Shown: positions 53,104 through 61,275, counted from the stretch's first letter. The stretch: DNA of 64,000 nucleotides from Sulfurimonas hydrogeniphila (GCF_009068765.1 NZ_CP035534.1:1178001-1242000), one strand, 5' to 3'. The notes: generated by a model not told the origin, from the letters alone. Translations and numbers: made by a program.

Positions 53104-56100
53104 CAGTAGATGAAAGAGGTATTTTGAAAAACATATCAAAACAATTAGATGAAAAAGATATTGAAAAACAAATATTATTAAAACAGATTGAAATAGATAA
53201 AAATAAAATTCAAGAATTTCAAACATTAATAAGTAATTCTAAAAATACTTTAATTGAAACCATTATTGAAATATTAAGTTTTAAATTAATTAATTTTACA
53301 AAGAAATATATTCAGATTAACAAACAATATACTATTGAAATATCTAAAATTGAACATGAATTAAATAGCCTAAGTTATAAATTACAAAATATTAAAAATG
53401 ATATTCAACACCTGGAAGAAGAGTTTGAACAGAAAATTTTATTATATAAAAATGAATTAACTAAATTTCAAAATAATTTAGTTAATTTATCTAAATATCA
53501 ATATATCAATAATTATACTCAAATAGAAATACTTCAAAAGTTAAATGCTATTATAAAAAATAAAGAAAAATTTATGTTTCATGATAAAATCAAAGATTAC
53601 ATTTTAGAGATAATAAATTTCTATAATAATCCACAAAAATGGATAGATGACTCTAATAGATTATTTATTCAAAATGAAAAACTCAATGAAAAAGCTTTTT
53701 TTGATACAATAGAATCAAATCCACTTACAAATAAACAACAAGATGCAGTTTTAGTTAATGAAAATAATAATCTGATTTTAGCAGGAGCTGGCAGTGGTAA
53801 AACAAGTGTTATTGTAGCAAAAGTTAGTTATTTACTTAAAAAGAATATTTTAAATCCTAATGAAATATTGATTTTAGCATTTAATAAAAATGCACAAGAA
53901 GAACTTGAAGAGAGATTTAAACAAAAAAATATACATGTTCAAATAAAAACATTCCACTCTTTTGGTTTAAGTGTCATTGCAAAAGCATTATCTCAAAAAC
54001 CTGATTTATGCCCTATGACAGAATCTCCTATAAACATGACCAAATTTATTAAAGATACTATTAGAGAGCTTATGGCTTCAATGGGAACTTTTTTTGAAAG
54101 TTTTTTAGATTTTATAGCATATTTTAGTATTCCATACAAAAGTGAAGAAGAGTTTAATAGTCGTGGTGAATATTATGAATATCAAAAAAACTATGATATG
54201 AAAACATTAAAACATAAAGTTGAAATTAAAAGTGAACAAGGAGAAGAATCTCTCACAACCTTAAAAGAAGAAACAGTTAAAAGCTATCAAGAGTTAATAA
54301 TAGCTAACTTTTTTACATTAAATGGAATACGATACTTATATGAAGAACCTTATAAATATAAAACTTATACCGTAGAAAAAAGACAATATAAACCTGATTT
54401 TTATCTACCTGATTATGATATTTATATTGAACATTATGGTATTGATAGAGATGGGAAAACTGCACCTTACATTAATAACCAAGAATATTTGGAATCTATG
54501 AAATGGAAAAGAAGTTTACACAAAGAAAAGGAAACAATTTGTATTGAAACTTTTAGCTATGAATACACAGAAAATACTTTAATGACTAACCTAAAAGAAA
54601 AACTACTTCGATATGATATTGTTTTTAGGAAATTAACAAGAGAAGAACTAAATGAATTATTGAAAGATCCTATTGAAAATAATAAATTTGTTAAACTTTT
54701 TACTACATTTTTAAATCATTATAAATCAAATATGCATTCATTAGATGATTTAAAACTCAAAGCAAAAGATTCAGAAAGAACAACACTATTTTTAAAACTT
54801 TTTGAATTTATTTTTAATGAATATAAGAAATTTCAAGAAAGAAATAATTGTATTGATTTTGATGATATGATAGTAAAAGCTTTAGAAAGTATTGAAAATG
54901 AAAAATATAAGCATGGTTTTAAACATATTTTCATTGATGAATTTCAAGATATTTCAACAACGAGAGCAAGATTGATACAAAAATTATTACCTATTAACAA
55001 TACATCTATAACAGCAGTTGGCGATGATTGGCAATCGATAAATAGATTTGCAGGAAGTAATATAAAAATTATTCAAGAATTTAATAAAATATTTGGTATC
55101 ACTGAAGTTATAGCACTTGATTATACTTTTAGATTTAATAATATTGTTTCGAATGTTGCCTCAAATTTTATCCAAAAAAATCCACACCAAATACAAAAAG
55201 AGATAAAAACAATAAAACAACAAAATCAAAATAAGTTTAGTTTATTGCTATATTGGACAACCGGTAATGATAAAAATGATTTGAAGAATATTTTAGATCT
55301 TATTTATAAAAAAGAACAAAAGAAAAACAAAATGATTATGGTATTAGCAAGATATAATTTTTTATTTAAAGATTTAAAAGACTTAAAAGAAAAATATCAA
55401 AATTTTAATATTATTTTTTCTACCGTTCATAGTTCAAAAGGTAATGAAGCTGATTATGTCATTATTTTAAATATAAATAATGGTAAATTTGGATTTCCTT
55501 CAAAAATAGAAGATGATCCAATTTTAAATATTGTTGTGCCTGAAGGTGATGATTTTGAAGATGCAGAAGAGCGAAGATTATTTTATGTTGCACTTACAAG
55601 AACTAAAGGAACTATATTTTTATTAAGCAATATGTATGAGCAATCTATTTTTATAAAAGAATTAATCGATGAAAATCAAGATGAAATATTTTTTTTAAAT
55701 GACCCAAAAATCCAACTGATGCATTGTCCAGAATGCAAAACTGGTTTTTTGAAAAAACATACAAAAAATAATAATAAAGATAAACATTTTTATGGCTGTA
55801 GTAATTTTCCAAGATGTAAATATACAGAAAATATACATTATTGTCCAAAATGCAATAGTGAAGTTTTTAAAGATAAGGAAGCAAAAATAGCAAATTGTTT
55901 AAACAAAGATTGTGATTTTCAAGCTGAATTATGTATTAAATGTAGTGGATATATGATTGAGAGAAATGGTAGATATGGTGATTTTTTAGGTTGTGAAAAT
56001 TATCCAAATTGTGATTATACTCAAAAAATCAATAAAAATAATCATATTGCTTTGGATATGATATAACAAATCAGAACCTGAACGTGCCACCCACCTTTTG

Positions 56101-56215
56101 TCGTATTCCGCTACGCTGCATACAACAAAAGGCAGGAGTCCCACATCAAAGTGTCTTCCAGAAAATCGCAAACGAATTTTTTTGAAATACACATTAATGG
56201 AGCTCAGCTTCGCCA
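53098..56215 (+). mobile_element. Putative integron gene cassette 3 (UvrD-like helicase)
   Basis: Begins TTATAT of site b and ends with R'' ATATAAC (56061-56067), an exact 7-base complement. It carries a single 2.9-kb ORF, unusually long for a cassette. The stop codon of the helicase lies inside the R'' box. Confidence 0.7.
53124..56066 (+). CDS. UvrD-like SF1 helicase with possible embedded PD-(D/E)XK nuclease and C-terminal zinc ribbons
   Basis: A 980-residue protein. Start is TTG 53124 after AGAGG at 53115-53119. Residues 1-120 are coiled coil. Helicase motifs: Walker A AGAGSGKTS (about 220-228), Walker B FIDEFQDIS (603-611), GDDWQSINRFAGS, STVHSSKGNEADYVI, RRLFYVALTRTKGT (about 815-828). 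Between these, residues 424-438 read PDFYLPDYDIYIEHYG, a D...E pattern like nuclease domains in some SF1 helicases (E. coli HelD-type relatives). The last 115 residues hold repeated CxxC pairs (CPECKTG, CSNFPRC, CPKCNSE, CIKCSGY, CENYPNC) like topoisomerase zinc ribbons. Strongly AT-biased codon use. Function unknown; phage defence or DNA repair is inferred. Confidence 0.82.
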   Translation: MKNISKQLDEKDIEKQILLKQIEIDKNKIQEFQTLISNSKNTLIETIIEILSFKLINFTKKYIQINKQYTIEISKIEHELNSLSYKLQNIKNDIQHLEEEFEQKILLYKNELTKFQNNLVNLSKYQYINNYTQIEILQKLNAIIKNKEKFMFHDKIKDYILEIINFYNNPQKWIDDSNRLFIQNEKLNEKAFFDTIESNPLTNKQQDAVLVNENNNLILAGAGSGKTSVIVAKVSYLLKKNILNPNEILILAFNKNAQEELEERFKQKNIHVQIKTFHSFGLSVIAKALSQKPDLCPMTESPINMTKFIKDTIRELMASMGTFFESFLDFIAYFSIPYKSEEEFNSRGEYYEYQKNYDMKTLKHKVEIKSEQGEESLTTLKEETVKSYQELIIANFFTLNGIRYLYEEPYKYKTYTVEKRQYKPDFYLPDYDIYIEHYGIDRDGKTAPYINNQEYLESMKWKRSLHKEKETICIETFSYEYTENTLMTNLKEKLLRYDIVFRKLTREELNELLKDPIENNKFVKLFTTFLNHYKSNMHSLDDLKLKAKDSERTTLFLKLFEFIFNEYKKFQERNNCIDFDDMIVKALESIENEKYKHGFKHIFIDEFQDISTTRARLIQKLLPINNTSITAVGDDWQSINRFAGSNIKIIQEFNKIFGITEVIALDYTFRFNNIVSNVASNFIQKNPHQIQKEIKTIKQQNQNKFSLLLYWTTGNDKNDLKNILDLIYKKEQKKNKMIMVLARYNFLFKDLKDLKEKYQNFNIIFSTVHSSKGNEADYVIILNINNGKFGFPSKIEDDPILNIVVPEGDDFEDAEERRLFYVALTRTKGTIFLLSNMYEQSIFIKELIDENQDEIFFLNDPKIQLMHCPECKTGFLKKHTKNNNKDKHFYGCSNFPRCKYTENIHYCPKCNSEVFKDKEAKIANCLNKDCDFQAELCIKCSGYMIERNGRYGDFLGCENYPNCDYTQKINKNNHIALDMI

Positions 56216-56222
56216 TTATCAT
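56061..56222 (+). repeat. attC-like recombination site c, long and partly degenerate
   Basis: R'' ATATAAC (56061-56067) to an R'-like ATTATCAT (56215-56222), whose G has become A. Central stem CCTTTTGT(c)GTAT / ATAC(a)ACAAAAGG (about 56092-56131) shows the extrahelical-base pattern of attC sites. Near the end GCTCAGCTTCGCC resembles the same part of sites b and e. The 162-base length is above the common range but within that of long VCR-like sites. Confidence 0.55.
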
Positions 56223-56240
56223 AAAATCACTCTCTAAGAC

Positions 56241-56270
56241 TTGACAATTTCAGTGTTATTACAATATAAT
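56241..56270 (+). promoter_or_regulatory. Consensus promoter of the mazEF-like pair
   Basis: TTGACA (56241-56246), 18-base spacer, TATAAT (56265-56270): a full sigma-70 consensus and the strongest promoter recognised in the window. It is inside the cassette, so the toxin-antitoxin pair does not depend on a shared integron promoter. Confidence 0.8.
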
Positions 56271-56299
56271 TACATATCAAATATATTTGGAGTTATAAA

Positions 56300-56560
56300 A
56301 TGACAATGCTTACAAAAATAGGAAACTCACAAGGTGTAAGAATCCCCAAGCCAATCATTGCTCAAGCACAACTTGAAAACAAACAGCTTGATTTTGAAGT
56401 TGTTAAAGATGGTTTGTTGATCAAACCTATAGAAATAAAGAATAGAGAAAAATGGCAAGAAAATATTCAAGAAGTTTTGCTAAAAAACAGAAACATTCAA
56501 GATGAAGCAATATTAAATGATATGCTAAATGACAGTGATTTAGAAGATTACGAATGGTAA
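56300..56560 (+). CDS. MazE-like antitoxin (AbrB/SpoVT fold)
   Basis: An 86-residue antitoxin. The N-terminal MTMLTKIGNSQGVRIPKPII is the swapped-hairpin beta-barrel DNA-binding domain of MazE/AbrB proteins. The C-terminal acidic part (LNDMLNDSDLEDYEW) would bind and block the toxin. The stop overlaps the toxin start by seven bases, giving translational coupling. Confidence 0.88.
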   Translation: MTMLTKIGNSQGVRIPKPIIAQAQLENKQLDFEVVKDGLLIKPIEIKNREKWQENIQEVLLKNRNIQDEAILNDMLNDSDLEDYEW

Positions 56561-56880
56561 AAAATATTAAAAGATTTGATATAGTTTTAGTTAAACTAAA
56601 TCCAACAGTAGGCTCAGAAATACAAAAAACAAGACCGTGTATTATTATATCTCCAGATGAAATGAGTATGCTAAAAACGGTTATTGTAGCACCTATGACG
56701 AGCAAAGGTTTTGATTTTATATTTAGACCAAAGATAAAATTTGAAGCTAAAAATGGTTTAGTATTGTTAGATCAAATAAGAACTATTGATAAGTCAAGAA
56801 TAGTTAAAATATTAGGAAGAGTAGACACTAAAACACAAAAGGTTATAGCACAACTTTTAGTAGAAATGTTTGACTATTAA
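56554..56880 (+). CDS. MazF-like endoribonuclease toxin
   Basis: A 108-residue toxin of the MazF/PemK family that cleaves mRNA. Family signatures: RFDIVLVKLNPTVGSEIQKT, RPCIIISPDEM, VIVAPMTSKG and GLVLLDQIRTIDKSRIVK. It overlaps the antitoxin. Toxin-antitoxin pairs are commonly carried in integron arrays, where they stabilise cassettes. Confidence 0.92.
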   Translation: MVKNIKRFDIVLVKLNPTVGSEIQKTRPCIIISPDEMSMLKTVIVAPMTSKGFDFIFRPKIKFEAKNGLVLLDQIRTIDKSRIVKILGRVDTKTQKVIAQLLVEMFDY

Positions 56881-56884
56881 AAGA

Positions 56885-56957
56885 ATGATAACAAATCAGA
56901 GAAGTTCAATTTTGTGTGAAGTATGAATGAGTCTATCCATCATAGCACAGGTTAGTT
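56885..56957 (+). repeat. attC-like recombination site d, weak
   Basis: R'' ATGATAAC (56885-56892) with the adjacent CAAATCAGAG that resembles site c, and a possible R' GTTAGTTT (56951-56958). I could not pick out a convincing central stem, so this may be a decayed site. Confidence 0.35.
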
Positions 56958-57106
56958 TATGAAGTAAAAGAACTTGATAAAATAGTAAGAGTTTTAAGAA
57001 TGTGGTCATACTATGAAGAATGAGATACAAAAAAAGCTCATCAAATAAGCAAAGATACATCCCCCTTATATATTAATCTCCACTTTTAGAGTATAAGATG
57101 ACAAAG
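56958..57106. other. Gene-less stretch between cassettes
   Basis: No ORF of any length is convincing. Together with the promoter region up to 57329 this is the longest gene-less part of the window. It contains CCTTATATATT (about 57064), a possible orphan R'-like box, and may be a decayed or empty cassette. Confidence 0.5.
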
Positions 57107-57174
57107 ATATAACAAAAACGAGGAGACTAATAATTTTTCTAGCGGAGAATTATCGCTCACGACTGCCGTTATAT
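57107..57174 (+). repeat. attC-like recombination site e
   Basis: The best site: R'' ATATAAC (57107-57113; GATATAAC from 57106) and R' GTTATAT (57168-57174; GTTATATC to 57175) are perfect complements over eight bases. Inner stem ATAATT (57130-57135) / AATTAT (57148-57153), GAG/CTC flank, and the TCTAGCGG loop also found in sites a and b. 68 bases. Confidence 0.82.
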
Positions 57175-57329
57175 CATTACTTTTATCTTTAAAGGAAGGT
57201 CTGGAGATGTTGTCTTGATTTTTAGGGGCATTATACTTGAAAACTTCCAGTGAAGTTAAAGTTCAGAATTTAAGTACTTTTTACTTGAGTTTTGATACAA
57301 TAGAGAAAATTAAGTCTAAAGGGTAAAAA

Positions 57330-57575
57330 ATGCAACTTCAATTAAATATAAATGATTTTAAAGCAAATATTTTTTTAGAACTTTTAGATGTATTTAAAAA
57401 AGATAATTTAATCAAAGACTATAAAATCATTACCACTTACAATGATGATGAAAAACAGATTTTAAATGACTTAAAAGAATTAAAAATCGACTTAAAAAAT
57501 GCTTATAAAACAAAAAAAATATTCAACTTAATGATATCTAACGCTATTGCAAGTAGTAGAACAAGAGCTTTATAG
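57330..57575 (+). CDS. Putative antitoxin of a RelE-like pair
   Basis: An 81-residue acidic protein (MQLQLNINDFKANIFLELLD...) with a helical middle and a C-terminal half that could wrap the toxin. It overlaps the next gene by 29 bases, which is typical of toxin-antitoxin operons. No named antitoxin fold is certain; assignment comes from its partner. Confidence 0.65.
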   Translation: MQLQLNINDFKANIFLELLDVFKKDNLIKDYKIITTYNDDEKQILNDLKELKIDLKNAYKTKKIFNLMISNAIASSRTRAL

Positions 57576-57870
57576 AAAAGCATATAAAAAACTTTCTAAA
57601 CAATATAGGCATCTTGAACATGATATAGATGATTTTTTAAACTCTATAAATTCAAAAGAAGATTTAGGTGTAGAACTAAAATCAAATATTTTTAAAGTAA
57701 GAGTAAAAAATAGTGATAAGAACAAAGGAAAAAGTACAGGATATAGACTCATAACTTATTTGGCTATTATCGACAATGAACTGCACCTTCTTTATATATA
57801 CGATAAAAGTAAATTAGAAAATTTAACAGAAAAAGAAATTGACAATCTAATACTTCAACAAATTAAATAA
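57547..57870 (+). CDS. RelE/ParE-like toxin
   Basis: A 107-residue basic protein with the RelE-fold pattern: helices KAYKKLSKQYRHLEHDIDDF, then strands VELKSNIFKVRVKNSDKNKG, KSTGYRLITYLAI and LHLLYIYDKSKLENL. Start is TTG 57547 inside the antitoxin gene. Such toxins cleave mRNA on the ribosome or block gyrase; which applies here is unknown. Confidence 0.78.
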   Translation: MQVVEQELYRKAYKKLSKQYRHLEHDIDDFLNSINSKEDLGVELKSNIFKVRVKNSDKNKGKSTGYRLITYLAIIDNELHLLYIYDKSKLENLTEKEIDNLILQQIK

Positions 57871-57874
57871 TAAA

Positions 57875-57905
57875 GATATAACAAACAAGAGTGCTGAAGT
57901 TATTA
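57875..57905 (+). repeat. Truncated attC-like site f at the right edge of the array
   Basis: R'' GATATAAC (57875-57882) and GTTATTA (57899-57905) with no room for a normal inner stem. One frame past it reads SAEVIKLDNSNDEIIKNF before a stop at about 57945, which may be the tail of an interrupted gene. The array seems to end here. Confidence 0.4.
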
Positions 57906-58001
57906 AACTCGATAATTCAAATGATGAAATCATCAAGAATTTTTAAATGTTAAAAAACTAAAGAAAAAATTTCCTAAAATCACACAATTGTCTTAATTGG
58001 A

Positions 58002-58007
58002 TATAAT
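58002..58007 (+). promoter_or_regulatory. -10 box for ycaO
   Basis: TATAAT 31 bases before the ycaO ATG; marks the return to host-type sequence after the cassette region. Confidence 0.5.
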
Positions 58008-58037
58008 TGCAATAAATAATGCAGGAAAAAATATTTA

Positions 58038-59657
58038 ATGAATTTTTTATCAAAAGAAGCTCCGCTTCAAAGCTCTATATCTTCGATGAAGGCTGTTTTG
58101 TCTGATGTCGGATGCGAAACAGTTTTTCAAGAACACAAAAATCCCCTCACTCACTGTTATTCGGTGAATCTCAGCTCAAAAGAAGCACCCGGACATATCT
58201 ATTCCAACGGTAAAGGTGTACTCAGCGATGCTTCTGTGGCAAGTGCTTTGGGTGAGTATATTGAGCGTCTGCAGACAAACAACTTTTTTATAGATTTTCA
58301 TTTGCCAAAGAGAAAATATTATCCTGATGAAGTTGTTTTTTCTTTTGATGAAGCGTATCTCAGCGATGAACTTATGGCAGTGTACAACCCTGAGAACAAT
58401 CTCTCAGCTGAAGATTTGGTGGATTTCAACAGCGACTATGAAGACAAAATTGTCGCACTTCCTTTTGTCAAACAATCCACACAGGAGCGTGTTGCCATTC
58501 CGCTTAATATTTTAAGCAATCTTTATGTGAGCAACGGTTTGGCGACGGGAAACACCCCTTTGGAGGCAAAGGTGCAGGCTCTGAGTGAGATTTTTGAACG
58601 CTATGCAAAAATCGCTATCATTAAAAACGGCTATGCCCTGCCGAAATTTCCTGATGAAGTTGTGAAAAATTTTCCAAAAGTCTATGAAGATGTACAGGCA
58701 TTGCAAAAACTCGGCTATAAGGTCGAAGTGTTGGATGCTTCTTTGGGCGGACAGTTTCCCGTCACTGCCATTTCATTGATAGATCCTAAGAATGCTACAC
58801 TTTTTGTCTCTTTTGGAGCACATCCTATTCTTGAAGTCTCACTTGAACGCACAATGACCGAGCTTATGCAGGGACGTTCTCTTGAAAATCTTGACAGTTT
58901 TGAAGTGCCTACTTTTGACATGAGCCTTGTCTCAGACAGTTTTAACCTTGAATCACACTTTATAGACTCCAACGGCAAACTCGGATTTCTTTTTTTGAGT
59001 GCCAAAAAGAGTTTTGGGTATGTGCCTTTTGCATATCAAGGCAACACAACGCAGGAAGAATACGATTATTTGACGGGTATTTTACAAAAAATGGACAAAG
59101 AGTTTTACATCAGAGAATATGATTACCTCGATTTTTACTCCTGTCAAATCATTGTTCCCGGTATTTCAGAAGTTTATCCCATAGAGGATTTGATATATAA
59201 CAACAAAAACAACGGCAAACTTATCCGTGATATGGTACTCAATTTTACAAAATATGACCCGCAGGAAATTATGCTTGAGATTGAATCATTGGAAGACTCA
59301 CTCAATATGGAAAAATACATCGGTGTCATCTTTGTGAAAAATTTTACAATGGCTGAATTTAAAGCACAGATTTTATTGCGTCTGGGGGAGTATGACGAGG
59401 CACTGGAGTTGTTGGAATACGGGACAAACAAACTCGGTCATCTCGTAGTAGAACTTGCTCGAATGCAGGAGATGCAACTTGATTATGAAGAGTACAAAGA
59501 AGCTTTGTATGAGGTGTTTTCCAAAGAAAAAGTAGTAAAATCTTTGGGTATTCTCAATAATACAGACTTTTTAATAGAAACAACGCTGCATAAAGACTAC
59601 ACTAATATGCTTTCCCTATATGACAAACTTGAGAGAAAAAAATGCACAATGAAATAG
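58038..59657 (+). CDS. ycaO: YcaO-domain ATP-dependent protein
   Basis: A 539-residue stand-alone YcaO protein like E. coli YcaO (586 residues), linked there to beta-methylthiolation of ribosomal protein S12; YcaO domains phosphorylate amide backbones using ATP. ATP-binding acidic residues appear in LGEYIERLQT and ALSEIFERYAK. The C-terminal region (EYDEALELLEYGTNKLG) forms tetratricopeptide-like helices as in E. coli. No RiPP precursor or partner is near, so a peptide-toxin role is not supported. It overlaps the methyltransferase gene by 16 bases. Confidence 0.88.
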   Translation: MNFLSKEAPLQSSISSMKAVLSDVGCETVFQEHKNPLTHCYSVNLSSKEAPGHIYSNGKGVLSDASVASALGEYIERLQTNNFFIDFHLPKRKYYPDEVVFSFDEAYLSDELMAVYNPENNLSAEDLVDFNSDYEDKIVALPFVKQSTQERVAIPLNILSNLYVSNGLATGNTPLEAKVQALSEIFERYAKIAIIKNGYALPKFPDEVVKNFPKVYEDVQALQKLGYKVEVLDASLGGQFPVTAISLIDPKNATLFVSFGAHPILEVSLERTMTELMQGRSLENLDSFEVPTFDMSLVSDSFNLESHFIDSNGKLGFLFLSAKKSFGYVPFAYQGNTTQEEYDYLTGILQKMDKEFYIREYDYLDFYSCQIIVPGISEVYPIEDLIYNNKNNGKLIRDMVLNFTKYDPQEIMLEIESLEDSLNMEKYIGVIFVKNFTMAEFKAQILLRLGEYDEALELLEYGTNKLGHLVVELARMQEMQLDYEEYKEALYEVFSKEKVVKSLGILNNTDFLIETTLHKDYTNMLSLYDKLERKKCTMK

Positions 59658-60838
59658 ACCTGATACTCAAACCTGAATTTACACAGCAGATACAAAACGG
59701 TTATCCTCTGCTTATGAAAGAGTATTTTGAAGATTGGCATAAACTCGAAGAAGAAGGCAGTCTGCTTCACTTGTATGACAAAAAAAAGAGATTCATTGCA
59801 AAAGGCTACTACGGATTACAGAACAAAGGGCATGGCTGGGTTCTTTCACAAAAAGAAGATGAAACCATAGACAGCGAATTTTTCAAAAGAAAAATCAAAG
59901 AGGCACTCTCCTACAGAAAAGATTTCTTTGCCGACACGCAAACAACTGCCTTTCGGGTTTTTAACGGTGAGGGCGATGGCATCGGCGGCTTGAGTATTGA
60001 TTATTTTGAAGGCTATTATCTCTTTACATGGTACAGCATCGGTATTTATACATTCAAAGAGAGTATACTCGAAGCTTTTAAACAGAGTATCGACTTTAAA
60101 GGAATCTATCAGAAAAAACGCTTTAATACAAAAGGCATGTATCTCGATGACAAAAGTGACTTTGTATCTGGACAAAAAGCACCACAGCCTTTACATGTAA
60201 AGGAAAACGGGGCAAATTTTGCCGTTTATTTGGATGATGGGGCAATGGTGGGAGTTTTTTTGGACCAGAGAGAGGTCAGAAAAGCCATTCGTGACAAATA
60301 TGCAAAAGGAAAAACCGTTTTAAATACTTTTTCCTACACGGGCGCTTTTTCAGTATTTGCAGCCCTTGGCGGTGCAAAAAGCACGACAAGCGTTGACTTG
60401 GCAAAACGAAGTTTACCAAAAACGCAAGAACAGTTTTCCATCAACAACATTGATTTGAAAAATCAGAATATCATTGTTGAAGATGTCATTTTATACTTTA
60501 AATATGCCGTGAGAAAAAAACTGCTTTTTGATATGGTTGTCGTTGATCCACCGAGTTTTGCACGTTCAAAAAAACATACATTCAGCGCTAACAGAGACTA
60601 TGTAAAGCTGCTCAAAGAGGTCATACAAATAACAAATAAAGGCGGTATTATCGTAGCTTCCACCAATGCTGCCAATTTCAGTATGATGACTTTTGGCAGA
60701 TTCATAGATAAAGCTTTCAAAGATGTAAAAATAAAATACAAAGTGCTAAAACGCTACTCTCTTCCAAAAGATTTTCGCGTGGCAGAAAAATTTCAAGAGG
60801 GTAATTACCTCAAAGTCGTTTTTATAAAAAAACTTTAG
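59642..60838 (+). CDS. RlmI-like class I SAM-dependent rRNA methyltransferase
   Basis: A 398-residue enzyme resembling RlmI (23S m5C1962). An N-terminal PUA-like domain (residues about 10-90) is followed by the catalytic fold: GEGDGIGGLSIDYFEGYY, GVFLDQREVRKAIRD, LNTFSYTGAFSVFAALGGA (SAM site), and DMVVVDPPSFARSKK with the catalytic region. No second Cys-containing motif typical of RsmB is visible. It converges with the rhodanese gene, overlapping by four bases. Confidence 0.88.
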   Translation: MHNEIDLILKPEFTQQIQNGYPLLMKEYFEDWHKLEEEGSLLHLYDKKKRFIAKGYYGLQNKGHGWVLSQKEDETIDSEFFKRKIKEALSYRKDFFADTQTTAFRVFNGEGDGIGGLSIDYFEGYYLFTWYSIGIYTFKESILEAFKQSIDFKGIYQKKRFNTKGMYLDDKSDFVSGQKAPQPLHVKENGANFAVYLDDGAMVGVFLDQREVRKAIRDKYAKGKTVLNTFSYTGAFSVFAALGGAKSTTSVDLAKRSLPKTQEQFSINNIDLKNQNIIVEDVILYFKYAVRKKLLFDMVVVDPPSFARSKKHTFSANRDYVKLLKEVIQITNKGGIIVASTNAANFSMMTFGRFIDKAFKDVKIKYKVLKRYSLPKDFRVAEKFQEGNYLKVVFIKKL

Positions 60839-61275
60839 TTTGTCTCAAGAATAAAATATCCGAGATAGTTTTTTATCGGTTTATGCGCATTTACCCAACT
60901 TGAAATACCGCCTTCGAGATTGACAACATTGTTAAAACCCAAATCTTTGAGGGTTTTTGCAGCCATCAGACCTCTAGCCCCTTTGAGACAATAACAGACT
61001 ATTTGATGATCACTTAAATCAACAAGTTTGTCATCAACGGCGAATTCCAATTTCCCCCGAGGAATGGTAAAAACAGTTTTAGCAGGGATGACACCGCTTG
61101 CAAACTCGTCAGATTCCCGCACATCAATCAAAACCATATTTTCCAAGTCAATCTCTTCAACCTGAATTTGCTTTATCTCTTTCTTTGCCGCAGTCAGCAG
61201 TTCTTTTAAATGCCCCTTGATAAGGTCAATATCACACCTTTCGTAATACTTTTTCATCTGTTCGTTATGGTTCAT
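60835..61275 (-). CDS. Rhodanese-domain protein
   Basis: A 146-residue single-domain sulfurtransferase. ATG 61275 follows AAGGAGC; the longer frame to 61314 lacks support. Domain signatures: LIDVRESDEFASGVIPAKTV and the active-site loop IVCYCLKGARG with the catalytic Cys in CLKGAR, then NVVNLEGGISSWV. An N-terminal helical region precedes it. May handle sulfane sulfur, which fits a sulfur-oxidising host (inference). Confidence 0.88.
   Translation of the reverse strand: MNHNEQMKKYYERCDIDLIKGHLKELLTAAKKEIKQIQVEEIDLENMVLIDVRESDEFASGVIPAKTVFTIPRGKLEFAVDDKLVDLSDHQIVCYCLKGARGLMAAKTLKDLGFNNVVNLEGGISSWVNAHKPIKNYLGYFILETN

Larger units (their letters stand above)
56216..56957 (+). mobile_element. Putative integron gene cassette 4 (MazEF-like toxin-antitoxin)
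   Basis: Starts TTATCAT (R'-like of site c) and ends with R'' ATGATAAC (56885-56892), which is complementary to GTTATCAT. A possible R' GTTAGTTT is at 56951. The start base is A instead of G, so the earlier site is a mutated or ancestral form. Confidence 0.55.
57169..57899 (+). mobile_element. Putative integron gene cassette 5 (RelE-like toxin-antitoxin)
   Basis: Starts TTATATC (57169) and ends with R'' GATATAAC (57875-57882), an exact 8-base complement. The leader 57175-57329 has a possible promoter (TTGATACAAT near 57293). After R'' the attC site seems cut short: GTTATTA is only 17 bases further on. Confidence 0.65.

Noticed and set aside
57883..57945. A real gene just right of the array
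   Set aside because: Only about 18 codons (SAEVIKLDNSNDEIIKNF) without a start; at most the tail of an interrupted gene.
58038..59657. YcaO as part of a RiPP (peptide natural product) cluster
   Set aside because: No precursor peptide, dehydrogenase or transporter is nearby, and length and C-terminal helices fit E. coli YcaO.
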